Assembly (NCBI GenBank): GCA_033851955.1
Contig: JAWSVK010000020.1
Location: forward strand, 62,001-126,000
Length of the DNA stretch: 64,000 nucleotides
Direction: 5' to 3'
Origin: Profundibacter sp033851955
GTDB lineage: Bacteria > Pseudomonadota > Alphaproteobacteria > Rhodobacterales > Rhodobacteraceae
The position numbers and the translations under genes were made by a program. The notes under the pieces were generated by a model, which saw only the letters and a list, made by a program, of their open reading frames with translations, was not told the DNA's origin and searched no databases. Within the stretch, counting starts at the first letter, position 1. Every line of letters begins with the position of its first letter. Positions 35,395-44,332 of this stretch are shown here, piece after piece.

Positions 35395-37152
35395 ATGCAC
35401 GGCCACAGAGACAAACCAAAATCTGAAATCTCGCCCGAAGTGCGCGATGAAGTGATTGATCGCCTCTACGAGGTCGCCATGGACCCAATGCGCTATGAAG
35501 AATTGCTCGACCATTGGGAGACGATGATCCGCCCTTTGCGTGAAGGGGCCAATGGCACTCTAATCAATGTCGATCTTGATGCCGAATACGCCAGCCATTT
35601 TATCCGCGCGGATAAACTGCTTGAAAAATTGGGTGACAATTCAGAACAAGTGAGCCATCTGGCCAATGTCGACAAATCAGCCGCTTTTTTGATCGGCCGT
35701 GATTTGCGCTTTATCGATGTGAACCACGCCGCCGAAGCCGTCCTGAACATCAAGACGGGTCAAAAGCTGTCGGAATTACCTATTGAGCCCGCTGATCTGC
35801 GCGATCTGGAACATCAAACAGCCACCATGTTGATGAGCAACAGCGACACTTCTGCCGTTTTACGTACCCGCCTGCTGGAATCACAACGTCTGGTGATTTT
35901 TCAGTTGCAAACACTGCGCCAACAGGACGAGCCACCATTGGTGGTGGCCATCTCAAGCGAGGTCAGCTGGCCTGATGGGTTTGACGCATTGCTGAAATCT
36001 GCCTTTGCTTTGACAGATGCAGAGATCGAAGTGGTTCAGGCCCTGACGGAATGCCTCAGCCCACGTGAGATCGCTGACGCGCGCAACCGCTCGATCGACA
36101 CCGTCAGAGCCCAGTTGAAATCCATCCTTGGCAAAACGGAAACCAGATCACAGACTGAACTTGTACGCTTGGCGCTGTCGATGATGGACATCACCAGTTT
36201 TACTGAAGATATGGCAACCCAAGCCCACCCCTTAAGCACCGGCACCGAATATCTGGAACCGCGCCCCTATCAGTCCATCACCCTGCGCGATGGACGGAAA
36301 ATGGAATATCTGATCTTGGGTGATCCGGCTGGAAAACCAATGGTGTATTACCACCAAGATTATGGGCTGGTGCGCTGGCCCGCCTCTGCCGAGGCTGAGG
36401 CCGAACGGCGCGGGATCAAAATCATCGTGCCGATCCGCGCCGGCTATGGTAATTCAACCTCGCTGCCCAAAAAGCAGCCGCCAACTGAAATCATCGCCCA
36501 TGACCTAAACGAATTGCTGACCCATCTTGGGATCGATACGTTTCCCGTACTCACTTTGGGGGGGGACGTTTATTATGCGTTGGATTTTCACAGGCTTTAT
36601 CCAGGCCGCTTGAAAGCCCTATTTGTCACAGCCGGGAACTTTCCCTTGGACAGGGCTGAACAATACGAACGTATGGCGAAATGGCACCGCTTTATTATGG
36701 CCAGCGCCCGCTACACGCCACATCTATTGCCCTTTATGGTCAAGGCCGGTTTTTCGCTGGCTCGCCGGTTGGGAAAACGCAAATTTGTGCATGCGGTGTT
36801 CGGGACCTCTGCCGCCGATGTCGCCACGTTCGAAAATCCAGAGGTCTATGAGGCAATGGTCTGTGGCTCCGAAGTCTGCCTGTCAGAGACCCACTCAGCA
36901 CATTATGTATTTGCCGCCGAAGTCCTGCTGCAAGAACGCACCGACTGGACTCCGTTGATCGTCAGTGCCCGCAACACTTTGCCGCTCTTTTGCTTTAGTG
37001 GCCTGCAAGATCCGCAGGTCCCCAAAGAGACTTTACGCGAATTTCAAGCTAAGCACCCGTGGATCAATTTCACCGAATTCGAGGATTGCGGCCAGTTAGT
37101 ATTCTTCAAGAAATGGCCGGAAATTCTGCCCCAAGTCGAAAAATATTTATAA
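35395..37152 (+). CDS. LuxR-type regulator fused to a degenerate alpha/beta-hydrolase
   Basis: 585 residues in three parts. Residues about 90-130 (AAFLIGRDLRFIDVNHAAEAVLN) look like a PAS-type fragment. Residues 204-262 are a LuxR helix-turn-helix (FALTDAEIEVVQALTECLSPREIADARNRS...). From about 290 on is an alpha/beta-hydrolase fold: RDGRKMEYLILGDPAGKPMVYYH, the elbow at 388-394 and GLQDPQVP near the acid loop. At the elbow the usual G-x-S-x-G reads GGDVY (Asp391 for Ser), and the usual His position reads CGQLVFF (Gln567). It thus looks like a sensor using a dead or altered hydrolase as ligand pocket. Cytoplasmic DNA-binding protein; target and ligand unknown. Confidence 0.85.
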   Translation: MHGHRDKPKSEISPEVRDEVIDRLYEVAMDPMRYEELLDHWETMIRPLREGANGTLINVDLDAEYASHFIRADKLLEKLGDNSEQVSHLANVDKSAAFLIGRDLRFIDVNHAAEAVLNIKTGQKLSELPIEPADLRDLEHQTATMLMSNSDTSAVLRTRLLESQRLVIFQLQTLRQQDEPPLVVAISSEVSWPDGFDALLKSAFALTDAEIEVVQALTECLSPREIADARNRSIDTVRAQLKSILGKTETRSQTELVRLALSMMDITSFTEDMATQAHPLSTGTEYLEPRPYQSITLRDGRKMEYLILGDPAGKPMVYYHQDYGLVRWPASAEAEAERRGIKIIVPIRAGYGNSTSLPKKQPPTEIIAHDLNELLTHLGIDTFPVLTLGGDVYYALDFHRLYPGRLKALFVTAGNFPLDRAEQYERMAKWHRFIMASARYTPHLLPFMVKAGFSLARRLGKRKFVHAVFGTSAADVATFENPEVYEAMVCGSEVCLSETHSAHYVFAAEVLLQERTDWTPLIVSARNTLPLFCFSGLQDPQVPKETLREFQAKHPWINFTEFEDCGQLVFFKKWPEILPQVEKYL

Positions 37153-37273
37153 AAAATCAACCTTTACCCTATTTGGGGTATGACGACTCAGCGCCGCCCT
37201 GTGCATGTTTGTTATATTGAAGAACGGTATACAGATACTCGCTGCAAACCCGTAACACTTTTATAGGATTTCG

Positions 37274-37404
37274 CATTTCTCGTTATGAGAAATGAATGTT
37301 CAAAAATCATTTTCTCCGGTTTACCGGAATTCAGGATAGTTCGTTGGGTGGCAATGGCACACTGTATTCAGTGCTAAACATCAAATGGCTGTCCTGAATT
37401 TTTT
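37274..37404 (+). ncRNA. candidate structured small RNA or 3' UTR element
   Basis: Four helices in 131 bases: CATTTCTC-GTTAT-GAGAAATG (37274-37294); CCGGT-TT-ACCGG (37316-37327); a 12-bp stem AATTCAGGATAG (37328-37339) with CTGTCCTGAATT (37389-37400), one G-U pair; and inside it CACTG-TATT-CAGTG (37360-37373). Six T follow the long stem (37399-37404), so transcription toward the right would end there. It lies between the LuxR-hydrolase stop (37152) and the convergent recN end (37420). Either an independent sRNA or the 3' end of the regulator mRNA. No known family recognised; no clear promoter found. Confidence 0.4.
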
Positions 37405-37419
37405 CTGCACTGTATTTTT

Positions 37420-39075
37420 CTACACGCCAGTTTCAAGCAATGATTTGGCCGCCTCGCGTGCAACCTCCGTGACCGTATCACCCGACAACATTCGGGCAAT
37501 TTCATCAACGCGCATTGCAGTGTCAAGCGGCACCACGCCTGAAATGGTTTGCCCCTTGGTCACATGTTTCTCGACCCGCCAATGATGTGCGCCTTTGGCG
37601 GCTACCTGCGGCGAATGGGTCACCACCAATATTTGCGCCCCCTTGGCCAAATCCGCCAATCGACGGCCCACGGCATCGGCTGTGGCCCCGCCGACCCCGC
37701 GGTCGATTTCATCGAATATCATTGTGACGCCGCTGATTTCGCGGGTCAAACAGACCTTCAGTGCCAACAAAAATCGCGAAAGCTCGCCACCGGAGGCGAT
37801 TTTGTTCAACGGCCCAGAAGGCGCGCCGGGGTTTGTAGCAACGGTGAACACGACGGAGTCCTGACCATCCGGTCCGGCCACGGCTTCGCTCACTTCGGTG
37901 GTGAAAACCGCGCGCTCCATTTTCAACGGGCCAAGCTCTGCCGCCATCGCCTTGTCCAAACCACGCGCCGTTTTTTGGCGCTTGGCCGTCAGTTTGGTGG
38001 CCTTTTCAGCATAGAGCTGTTCTTGCTTAACCAACGCGGTCTGCAAATCGGCCACATCCCCTGCCCCGCGGTCCAAGGCGGCAATTTTACCCCGCAACCC
38101 GTCGGCAAAATCCGACAGATCATCCGGCGCGACCTCATGTTTGCGGGCCAAAGCACGGATCGCAAACAAACGCTCTTCGGATTGTTCCAAATCGATCGGG
38201 TTAAAGGCCAAAGCAGACAATGCCGCCTCGATACCTTGATGCGCATCCGCCAATGCATCCTGCGCACGCAGCAAAGCATCCAGCGGCGCGCCAAGACTGC
38301 CGTCGGCCTGCTCCACCACGCCTTCCAGCCAACGGGTGGCGTCTGTCACCTGCCCCTCGGCACCTTCATAGCCAACCGCCGCACTGGCCTTTACGATGTC
38401 CTCGCGGATACGCTCGGCCCCCTGCATCTGGCGGCGCTCAGCGTCCAGTTTGGCCTCTTCCAAAGGCTGCGGGTCCAGTGCGTCCAACTCTTCCACAGCG
38501 TGGCGCAGAAACTCTTCTTCTGCCTGCACTGCCGCAAGATCTGCCTCGGCTTGGGCCAACACCTTGCGGGCCTGCGCCACATTGCGCCACTGCTTGCCAA
38601 TTGCGGCCAGATCTTTGGAAAGGTTGGAAAATTCGTCCAAAAGCGTCATGTGACCGCGTGGGTTCAGCAATCCACGATCATCGAATTGCCCGTGCAGCTC
38701 GACCAAATGGGCCGAAAGTGATCGCAGCACCTCGCCCGAGACACGGCGATCATTGACCCAAGCGGTTTTGCGCCCCTCAGCGGTGTTCACACGGCGCATG
38801 ATCAACTCGCCATCAAACGGAATGCCCGCCTCTTGCAACACGGCACATGCCGCGTGATTGTCAGGCAGCTCAAACACCGCCGTGACCTCGCCCTGTGCCG
38901 CACCACTGCGCACCAATTCAGCCCGCCCGCGCCAACCCAGCACGAAGCCAAGCGAATCCAGCAAGATCGACTTGCCGGCACCGGTTTCGCCGGTCAAAAC
39001 GTTCAAGCCCGACTGAAACGCAAGTTCCAGTCGGTCAATAATAAGAATATCTCGAATATCGAGGCTTCTGAGCAT
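37420..39075 (-). CDS. recN: DNA repair protein RecN
   Basis: 551-residue SMC-like ATPase that helps align broken DNA ends in recombinational repair. Walker A GETGAGKS at 29-36, long central coiled-coil region, ABC signature ASGGELSRF and Walker B MIFDEIDRGVGG. ATG at 39075 is 23 bp after the bamD stop. It is the last gene of the leftward envelope cluster (lpxC, bamD, recN), a common order in this group. Length normal. Confidence 0.97.
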   Translation of the reverse strand: MLRSLDIRDILIIDRLELAFQSGLNVLTGETGAGKSILLDSLGFVLGWRGRAELVRSGAAQGEVTAVFELPDNHAACAVLQEAGIPFDGELIMRRVNTAEGRKTAWVNDRRVSGEVLRSLSAHLVELHGQFDDRGLLNPRGHMTLLDEFSNLSKDLAAIGKQWRNVAQARKVLAQAEADLAAVQAEEEFLRHAVEELDALDPQPLEEAKLDAERRQMQGAERIREDIVKASAAVGYEGAEGQVTDATRWLEGVVEQADGSLGAPLDALLRAQDALADAHQGIEAALSALAFNPIDLEQSEERLFAIRALARKHEVAPDDLSDFADGLRGKIAALDRGAGDVADLQTALVKQEQLYAEKATKLTAKRQKTARGLDKAMAAELGPLKMERAVFTTEVSEAVAGPDGQDSVVFTVATNPGAPSGPLNKIASGGELSRFLLALKVCLTREISGVTMIFDEIDRGVGGATADAVGRRLADLAKGAQILVVTHSPQVAAKGAHHWRVEKHVTKGQTISGVVPLDTAMRVDEIARMLSGDTVTEVAREAAKSLLETGV

Positions 39076-39098
39076 TGGTCCTCCCAGACGCGTCTAGA

Positions 39099-39950
39099 TC
39101 AGAGCCACTCGCCCTTGATCATTTGACGATAAATTGTCGACAACCAATTTTTGCCACGTAATTTTGGCTCCAGCCCACGGCCGGTCAACAGACGATACGA
39201 ATCTGTGTACCATTCGGTTGATTTAAAGTTGTGACCCAAAATTGCACCCGCAGTTTGCGCCTCGGCATCCAAACCAAGCGAAAGATAGGCCTCAACCAAA
39301 CGGTGCAGTGCCTCAGCGGTGTGCGACGTGGTTTGGAATTGCTCAATCACCACACGGAACCGATTAATTGACGCCGAAAAGTTACCCTTTTTCAGATAGT
39401 AACGGCCAATTTCCATTTCCTTGGCGGCCAAATGGTCAAACGCCAGATCAAACTTAAGAATCGATGAGCGGGCATATTCGCTATCTGGATAGCGTTCGAT
39501 CACGGTGCGCAAGGATTGCAGCGCCTGAAACGTCAGCCCCTGATCGCGGCCCACGTCATCAATTTGATCGTAATAGGAAATGGCCAAAAGGTACTGCGCA
39601 TAGGCCGCGTCCTCATCGGCTGGGTAAAAGTCGATGAAACGCTGCGCGGCAGCCCGGCTGTTTTCGTAGTCTTTGTTTTTGTGATAGGTAAAGGCCTGCA
39701 TGATCAGCGCACGCTTGGCCCATTCAGAATAAGGGTAAAGGCGCTCTACTTCGCCAAACAGGCGTGCCGCATCTTTGACTTTGACCTTGCGACCGGATTC
39801 CAATTTGAACTCAGCCTGCTTATAGATCTCTTCAGCGCTGTAAGATTCGATCGCGCGCTCTTTTTGCTGACCGCGACCGGAACATCCTGCGGTGATGGCC
39901 AATGCAGCCACCATTCCGATCATTACTAAGCGTGTTTTACCGCGTGCCAT
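39099..39950 (-). CDS. bamD: outer-membrane assembly lipoprotein BamD
   Basis: 283-residue BamD, an essential lipoprotein of the BAM complex that folds beta-barrel proteins. Lipobox ITAGC with Cys23, then TPR-like helical repeats, including SAEEIYKQAEFKLESG, ARLFGEVERLYPYSEWAKRALIM and LQSLRTVIERYPDSEYA. Anchored to the inner face of the outer membrane. Placed between lpxC and recN, 129 bp after the lpxC stop, suggesting its own promoter. Confidence 0.96.
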   Translation of the reverse strand: MARGKTRLVMIGMVAALAITAGCSGRGQQKERAIESYSAEEIYKQAEFKLESGRKVKVKDAARLFGEVERLYPYSEWAKRALIMQAFTYHKNKDYENSRAAAQRFIDFYPADEDAAYAQYLLAISYYDQIDDVGRDQGLTFQALQSLRTVIERYPDSEYARSSILKFDLAFDHLAAKEMEIGRYYLKKGNFSASINRFRVVIEQFQTTSHTAEALHRLVEAYLSLGLDAEAQTAGAILGHNFKSTEWYTDSYRLLTGRGLEPKLRGKNWLSTIYRQMIKGEWL

Positions 39951-40079
39951 TACCCGACCACCCCGTCATATGCCTGTGTGGAATTTGATACCAAACCCCA
40001 TAATGCTTTGCCCTATCTAGCACAGAAAATTCTGGTGCAAAACGCTTTAACGCAGCTTTTTTCATGGGTTTGGTTTGGT

Positions 40080-41003
40080 TTATGCCAAGATTGGTAAATC
40101 TTTGCGGTGAACACCCACACCTGGCAGGCGCGCAGCCATCGATTCATCGCAGGTCACCATGCGAAATGCGCCCGGCGTGGCGAACAACTTGCGCAACAAT
40201 TTGTTGGTCAACGCATGCCCCGCGCGGCGCCCAGTATAGCAGGCAAGCAGTGGCGCACCGGCCAGTGCCAAGTCACCCAAAGCATCCAGCATTTTATGGC
40301 GCACGGCTTCATCCGCATGGCGCAAACCACCCGGAGACAGCACATCAGCGCCATCAACCACAACCGCGTTATCAACCGTGCCACCAAGCGCAAGGCCAGC
40401 GTCACGCATCATTTCAACGTCTTTTTTCAAGCAAAAGGTACGGCTGTCGGACAATTCGCGCACAAACGCGCCATTGGCCATGTTTAATGTTTTGTCTTGG
40501 CGACCAATCGCTGTGGACTGATCTTCAAAATCAATGTGGAAATCAATATGCAGGCTTTCGGCGGGGTCCAGACGGGCGGTGGCCAACCCATTGGACACCT
40601 CAACCGTTTTCAAAACCTCGATAGCGCGCACGGGGGCGTCGAGACGTTGCAGACCTGCGGCAACCAATGCCTCAACAAACTGAGCCGAGCTGCCGTCCAA
40701 AACCGGCACTTCGGGGCCGTCAATTTCAATCAGCACATTTTGCACGCCACAGCCGGACAAGGCCGCCATGATGTGTTCAATCGTCGAGACCGTGGCCCCT
40801 GCTGGGTTTGAAATTTTTGTGCAAAGCCGAGAATCGCTTACCGCGTCCCAACGTGCGGGGATCAATGTGTCACCCGACAAATCCGTGCGCCGAAACCAAA
40901 TGCCGTAATGCGCCGAGGCCGGATGGACCGTCATGCGCACAGCTTGCCCCGTGTGCAAGCCAACACCTGAAAAAGTCGCGACGGTTTTGATCGTTGTCTG
41001 CAA
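40080..41003 (-). CDS. lpxC: UDP-3-O-acyl-N-acetylglucosamine deacetylase
   Basis: Zinc deacetylase of the committed step of lipid A synthesis. With the TTG start at 41003 the 307-residue protein begins MQTTIKTVATFSGVGLHTG, and zinc ligands fall at His77 (TIEHIM), His236 and Asp240 (HKMLDALGD); His263 (GHALTNK) is the general acid region. TTG is preferred because GAGG lies 7-8 bases before it and no ATG is available; the frame's outer TTG four codons up would overlap that ribosome site. Lies after ftsZ with an intrinsic terminator between, so it probably has its own promoter in the 223-bp gap. Confidence 0.95.
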   Translation of the reverse strand: MQTTIKTVATFSGVGLHTGQAVRMTVHPASAHYGIWFRRTDLSGDTLIPARWDAVSDSRLCTKISNPAGATVSTIEHIMAALSGCGVQNVLIEIDGPEVPVLDGSSAQFVEALVAAGLQRLDAPVRAIEVLKTVEVSNGLATARLDPAESLHIDFHIDFEDQSTAIGRQDKTLNMANGAFVRELSDSRTFCLKKDVEMMRDAGLALGGTVDNAVVVDGADVLSPGGLRHADEAVRHKMLDALGDLALAGAPLLACYTGRRAGHALTNKLLRKLFATPGAFRMVTCDESMAARLPGVGVHRKDLPILA

Positions 41004-41175
41004 GGCTTGCCTCAAATGATGCGACGGACAACAAAGCGAATCCGACGCCTTTGAAATAATTGCTCAGGACCTTTGGAACAACACACGCTTTGCAACCGAC
41101 TGAAACATCTCTGTTACATCTGCGCGAGGAATCGCCGCGATCCGGCCAACCCTTGGCAAGATGTTGTTATTCAAA

Positions 41176-41204
41176 GAAAAAGGCCCGCAATCCTGCGGGC
41201 CTTC
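41176..41204 (-). terminator. intrinsic terminator after ftsZ
   Basis: Minus strand: perfect 10-bp stem AAGGCCCGCA-GGAT-TGCGGGCCTT running into TTTTTC, about 23 bp after the ftsZ stop. Strong Rho-independent form; it separates ftsZ from lpxC. Confidence 0.88.
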
Positions 41205-41226
41205 ATTCTTAAAAAGTGATGAAAGA

Positions 41227-42792
41227 TCAGTTCGCCTGGCGACGCAAGAAGGCCGGAATTTCGATCCGCTCCTGCTCTGGGTCCATTTCAGCGCCTGCCA
41301 CTGGGCTTTGCACTGGTGGCTGCTCGCGGCGAGTCTGCGCCTGCGGTGCAGCACCCTCGTCGCCATGACCCGTCATCCGATTGATCAATGAGTTGATGCC
41401 AAAGCGAGGTTTTTCAGCCGCAGGTGCAGGCGTAACAGGTGCTGAAGCCTCGGCTGCGGGTGTGTTTTCGATTGCAGCTTGCAAACGCGCCATTGCTTCA
41501 GGTGTTGGAGACCCAGCCACTGGCGGGCGCGGCGCAACAAACTGAGACACGTCGGCCTCAACGGCTTCGATGCTTTCGGGATGCTGCTGCATCTCGGTCA
41601 TCTGTGGCTGATATGCTGGCGGTGGCAGATCATCCGATGCACTCTCAAAGATGTCTTCACCCTGCTCAACCGCTGCGGTTTGCACGTTGTCAAAGAACGA
41701 AGGCTCAGTGGACACTGGCGCCGCTTCTACGGCTTGCTCCTGAACAACGGGTGCTTGTGCAGCAACCGTTGCGGCCAATGGTTCGGCCATGCTGCGGCGA
41801 GGCACTGGAAGTTCAGAGTTCACGTCAACCGCATCGATACCGGTGGCAACCACAGACACGCGCATAACGCCTTCCATGGCTGTGTCCAGCGTGGAGCCAA
41901 CGATGATGTTGGCCGATGGGTCTACTTCTTCGCGAATGCGGTTGGCCGCCTCGTCAAGTTCGAACAATGTCAGATCGTAACCACCCGTGATGTTGATCAG
42001 AACGCCGTTTGCGCCTTTCAGGCTGATTTCGTCCAGCAGTGGGTTTGCAATGGCTTTCTCGGCGGCTTGGATCGCGCGATCTTCGCCCTCGCCCTCGCCT
42101 GTGCCCATCATGGCTTTGCCCATTTCGTCCATTACGGCCCGAACATCGGCGAAATCTAGGTTGATCAGGCCGGGACGAACCATCAGGTCAGTCACGCCTT
42201 TAACACCTTGGTACAGCACATCATCGGCCAGCGAGAAGGCTTCGGTAAAGGTGGTTTTTTCATTGGCCAGACGGAACAGGTTCTGGTTTGGAATGATGAT
42301 CAGCGTATCAACAACCTTTTGCAGCGCTTCAACGCCTTCTTCGGCCTGACGCATCCGCTTGTTGCCTTCAAACTGGAATGGCTTGGTGACAACACCAACC
42401 GTCAAAACACCCAATTCGCGGGCCGCTTGTGCGATGATTGGTGCAGCACCAGTGCCGGTGCCCCCGCCCATGCCTGCGGTGATGAAACACATGTGCGCGC
42501 CTGCCAGATGATCAACGATGCCCTCGATGGTCTCTTCGGCAGCAGCAGCCCCAACACTTGGACGCGCGCCGGCGCCCAGGCCTTCGGTAACTTTCAAACC
42601 CATTTGGATTTTCGCAGGTGCATTGCTTTGTTGAAGCGCTTGCGCGTCGGTGTTGGCCACAACGAACTCGACCCCGTCGAGCTCTTTTTCGATCATGTTG
42701 TTAACCGCGTTACCGCCAGCCCCGCCGACCCCAAAAACCGTAATACGTGGTTTCAGGTCTTGCTGCTGGTTCTCCACAAAATTCAATGCCAT
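41227..42792 (-). CDS. ftsZ: cell division GTPase FtsZ
   Basis: Tubulin-like GTPase that forms the division ring. Tubulin signature GGGTGTG at 109-115, and T7-loop INLDFADVRAVM. Core ends near residue 320; it is followed by a long disordered Pro/Ala/Glu/Gln-rich linker of about 185 residues, typical for alphaproteobacteria, and the C-terminal peptide IPAFLRRQAN that binds FtsA and other partners. It is separated from ftsA by 193 bp that hold two DnaA boxes, a palindrome and a weak terminator, so separate control is likely. Ends at a strong terminator. Confidence 0.98.
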   Translation of the reverse strand: MALNFVENQQQDLKPRITVFGVGGAGGNAVNNMIEKELDGVEFVVANTDAQALQQSNAPAKIQMGLKVTEGLGAGARPSVGAAAAEETIEGIVDHLAGAHMCFITAGMGGGTGTGAAPIIAQAARELGVLTVGVVTKPFQFEGNKRMRQAEEGVEALQKVVDTLIIIPNQNLFRLANEKTTFTEAFSLADDVLYQGVKGVTDLMVRPGLINLDFADVRAVMDEMGKAMMGTGEGEGEDRAIQAAEKAIANPLLDEISLKGANGVLINITGGYDLTLFELDEAANRIREEVDPSANIIVGSTLDTAMEGVMRVSVVATGIDAVDVNSELPVPRRSMAEPLAATVAAQAPVVQEQAVEAAPVSTEPSFFDNVQTAAVEQGEDIFESASDDLPPPAYQPQMTEMQQHPESIEAVEADVSQFVAPRPPVAGSPTPEAMARLQAAIENTPAAEASAPVTPAPAAEKPRFGINSLINRMTGHGDEGAAPQAQTRREQPPVQSPVAGAEMDPEQERIEIPAFLRRQAN

Positions 42793-42862
42793 TAAACTAT
42801 CCGCCTGTTTGTTGTATCCGGGTTGTTCCCCGGGGCCCTTAACTGAGCCATTGATTGCCTAC

Positions 42863-42883
42863 TTATCCACGATCTTATCCACA
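42863..42883. promoter_or_regulatory. two DnaA boxes upstream of ftsZ
   Basis: TTATCCACG (42863-42871) and TTATCCACA (42875-42883), same orientation, 12 bp apart start to start, roughly 70-90 bp before the ftsZ ATG. The second is a perfect consensus DnaA box, the first differs in the last base. DnaA control of ftsZ is known in Caulobacter. Confidence 0.7.
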
Positions 42884-42917
42884 GATGAAGCACTCGTCAC
42901 CTATAAAACGCTAAAAA

Positions 42918-42932
42918 CCTACATAATGTAGG
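42918..42932. promoter_or_regulatory. palindromic operator-like site in ftsA-ftsZ gap
   Basis: CCTACAT-A-ATGTAGG: perfect 7-bp half sites about one base, located upstream of the DnaA boxes relative to ftsZ. Candidate repressor or activator site. Confidence 0.45.
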
Positions 42933-42945
42933 GGTAAACATGCAA

Positions 42946-42964
42946 AAATCGGCAGGATTCTGCC
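42946..42964 (-). terminator. weak terminator after ftsA
   Basis: Minus strand GGCAG-AATC-CTGCC followed by GATTTTTG, some 22 bp beyond the ftsA stop. Short stem, five T: probably partial termination, leaving some read-through into ftsZ. Confidence 0.45.
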
Positions 42965-42985
42965 ATGTTCCCTATATGTTGCGGT

Positions 42986-44320
42986 TTACCAGTTGTCTTT
43001 GAACCATTTTACAGCGCGTTTCAGCGACCGTGCGTGGTATTTTTCGACAGGAATATCGAAATCCCACCACTCATCTTGCGGCTGAGCCGCGTTCAAACAC
43101 AGTCCAACGGACGCCGCAAAGGCCGGTCCTGTGGCAGCTTGTGGCAAGCCTTGCACCCGCATCGGACGTCCCAAACGCACCTGTTGACCCAGAATTTTGG
43201 TCGCCAATCCGTCAAGCCCCGGAATTTGGCTGCCGCCACCCGTCAGCACGATTTGCTGACTTGGCAGATGCTCAAATCCGGCCGCGTCCAAACGGTCACG
43301 GACCTCTTCCAGAATTTCTTCGACCCGTGGCCGCATGATGCCAATCAGCTCGGCCCGTGACACGGTGCGCCGGTCATGTTCCCAGTCGCCAGTGTCGCCA
43401 CCGACTTCGATCATATCGCGGTCATCCATCCCCGTGGCCATAACACCACCATAGAATGTCTTGATCCGTTCAGCCGTTGCCATTGGCACTTGCAGACCTT
43501 GTGAAATGTCAGAGGTGATATTGTCACCGCCGAGGCGCAGGCTGTCACTATAGATCATGTGCTTTTTCATAAAGATCGACATGCCCGTCGCGCCGCCACC
43601 CATATCAATACAAGCCGCACCCAACTCTTGCTCATCCTCGACCAGCGCCGAAATGCCGGATGCGTAAGCCGATGAAACCAGCCCCGCCACCTCGAGATCG
43701 CAGCGCTTGATGCAATGCAGCAGGTTACCAACCACATGGGCGTCAACCGTCAACAGATGCATGTCAGCCGCCAATTGGTTGCCGATCTGGCCGCGTGGAT
43801 CGCCCAGACCCGAGCGATGATCCAATGCAAAATTCACCGGTTGGGCGTGCAGCACTTCACGATCTTCGCCAAAATCAGGCACATCACAGGCCGCCAACAC
43901 GTGGGAAACGTCGTTTTCTGTCACAACACTATCTTGCAGATCAATCGCACCGGCCAGCCCATAAGACCGTGGCCGTGCGCCTGAAAAACAAGCCATCACA
44001 TGATCAACCCGCAAGTTCGCCATTTTTTGCGCTGCTTGAATGACCGTGCGCACTGCGCGTTCGGTTTCTTGCATCGCGTCAACTTCGCCAAAATGAACCC
44101 CGCGCGACCGTGTGGTCGCAGCGCCAATCACCCTGAAACCAGATTGCCCCGCCATCGAGCCGATTTCGTCGCCGCCGCTGAACTGGTCAGGGCCATCAAA
44201 GCGCAGCACAAGGCAGGCGATTTTGGATGTGCCAACATCCAGAATGGCGATAACACCACGCTGCATAGCCAATTTGCGCATATTGCGCATTGCGCGTTGG
44301 GTTGCATATAGGTCATTCAT
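42986..44320 (-). CDS. ftsA: cell division protein FtsA
   Basis: 444-residue actin-like ATPase that ties FtsZ to the membrane. Actin-fold features: AILDVGTSKIACLVLR (phosphate 1), LGAACIDMGGGATGMSIFMK (phosphate 2), and VLTGGGSQIPGL (adenosine motif). The C-terminal end ARSLKRAVKWFKDNW is the amphipathic membrane-targeting helix. ATG at 44320 lies 13 bp behind ftsQ. Usual order ftsQ-ftsA-ftsZ. Confidence 0.97.
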   Translation of the reverse strand: MNDLYATQRAMRNMRKLAMQRGVIAILDVGTSKIACLVLRFDGPDQFSGGDEIGSMAGQSGFRVIGAATTRSRGVHFGEVDAMQETERAVRTVIQAAQKMANLRVDHVMACFSGARPRSYGLAGAIDLQDSVVTENDVSHVLAACDVPDFGEDREVLHAQPVNFALDHRSGLGDPRGQIGNQLAADMHLLTVDAHVVGNLLHCIKRCDLEVAGLVSSAYASGISALVEDEQELGAACIDMGGGATGMSIFMKKHMIYSDSLRLGGDNITSDISQGLQVPMATAERIKTFYGGVMATGMDDRDMIEVGGDTGDWEHDRRTVSRAELIGIMRPRVEEILEEVRDRLDAAGFEHLPSQQIVLTGGGSQIPGLDGLATKILGQQVRLGRPMRVQGLPQAATGPAFAASVGLCLNAAQPQDEWWDFDIPVEKYHARSLKRAVKWFKDNW

Positions 44321-44332
44321 TACGCTCGTCCT

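Noticed and set aside
36558..36565. Run of eight G in the LuxR-hydrolase gene as a frameshift or phase-variable site
   Set aside because: The protein is coherent in one frame on both sides, so no shift is needed; a single long run is not enough evidence.
37549..38721. 390-codon open frame on the plus strand
   Set aside because: Antisense shadow of recN, which has all family motifs; the plus-strand product has shadow-like composition.
41064..41366. 100-codon minus-strand frame spanning the ftsZ-lpxC gap
   Set aside because: Overlaps the end of ftsZ and runs through its terminator hairpin; no family likeness.
42840..42860. CtrA-type site TTAAC-N7-TTAA near ftsZ
   Set aside because: Only the first half TTAAC is present; the second half does not fit.
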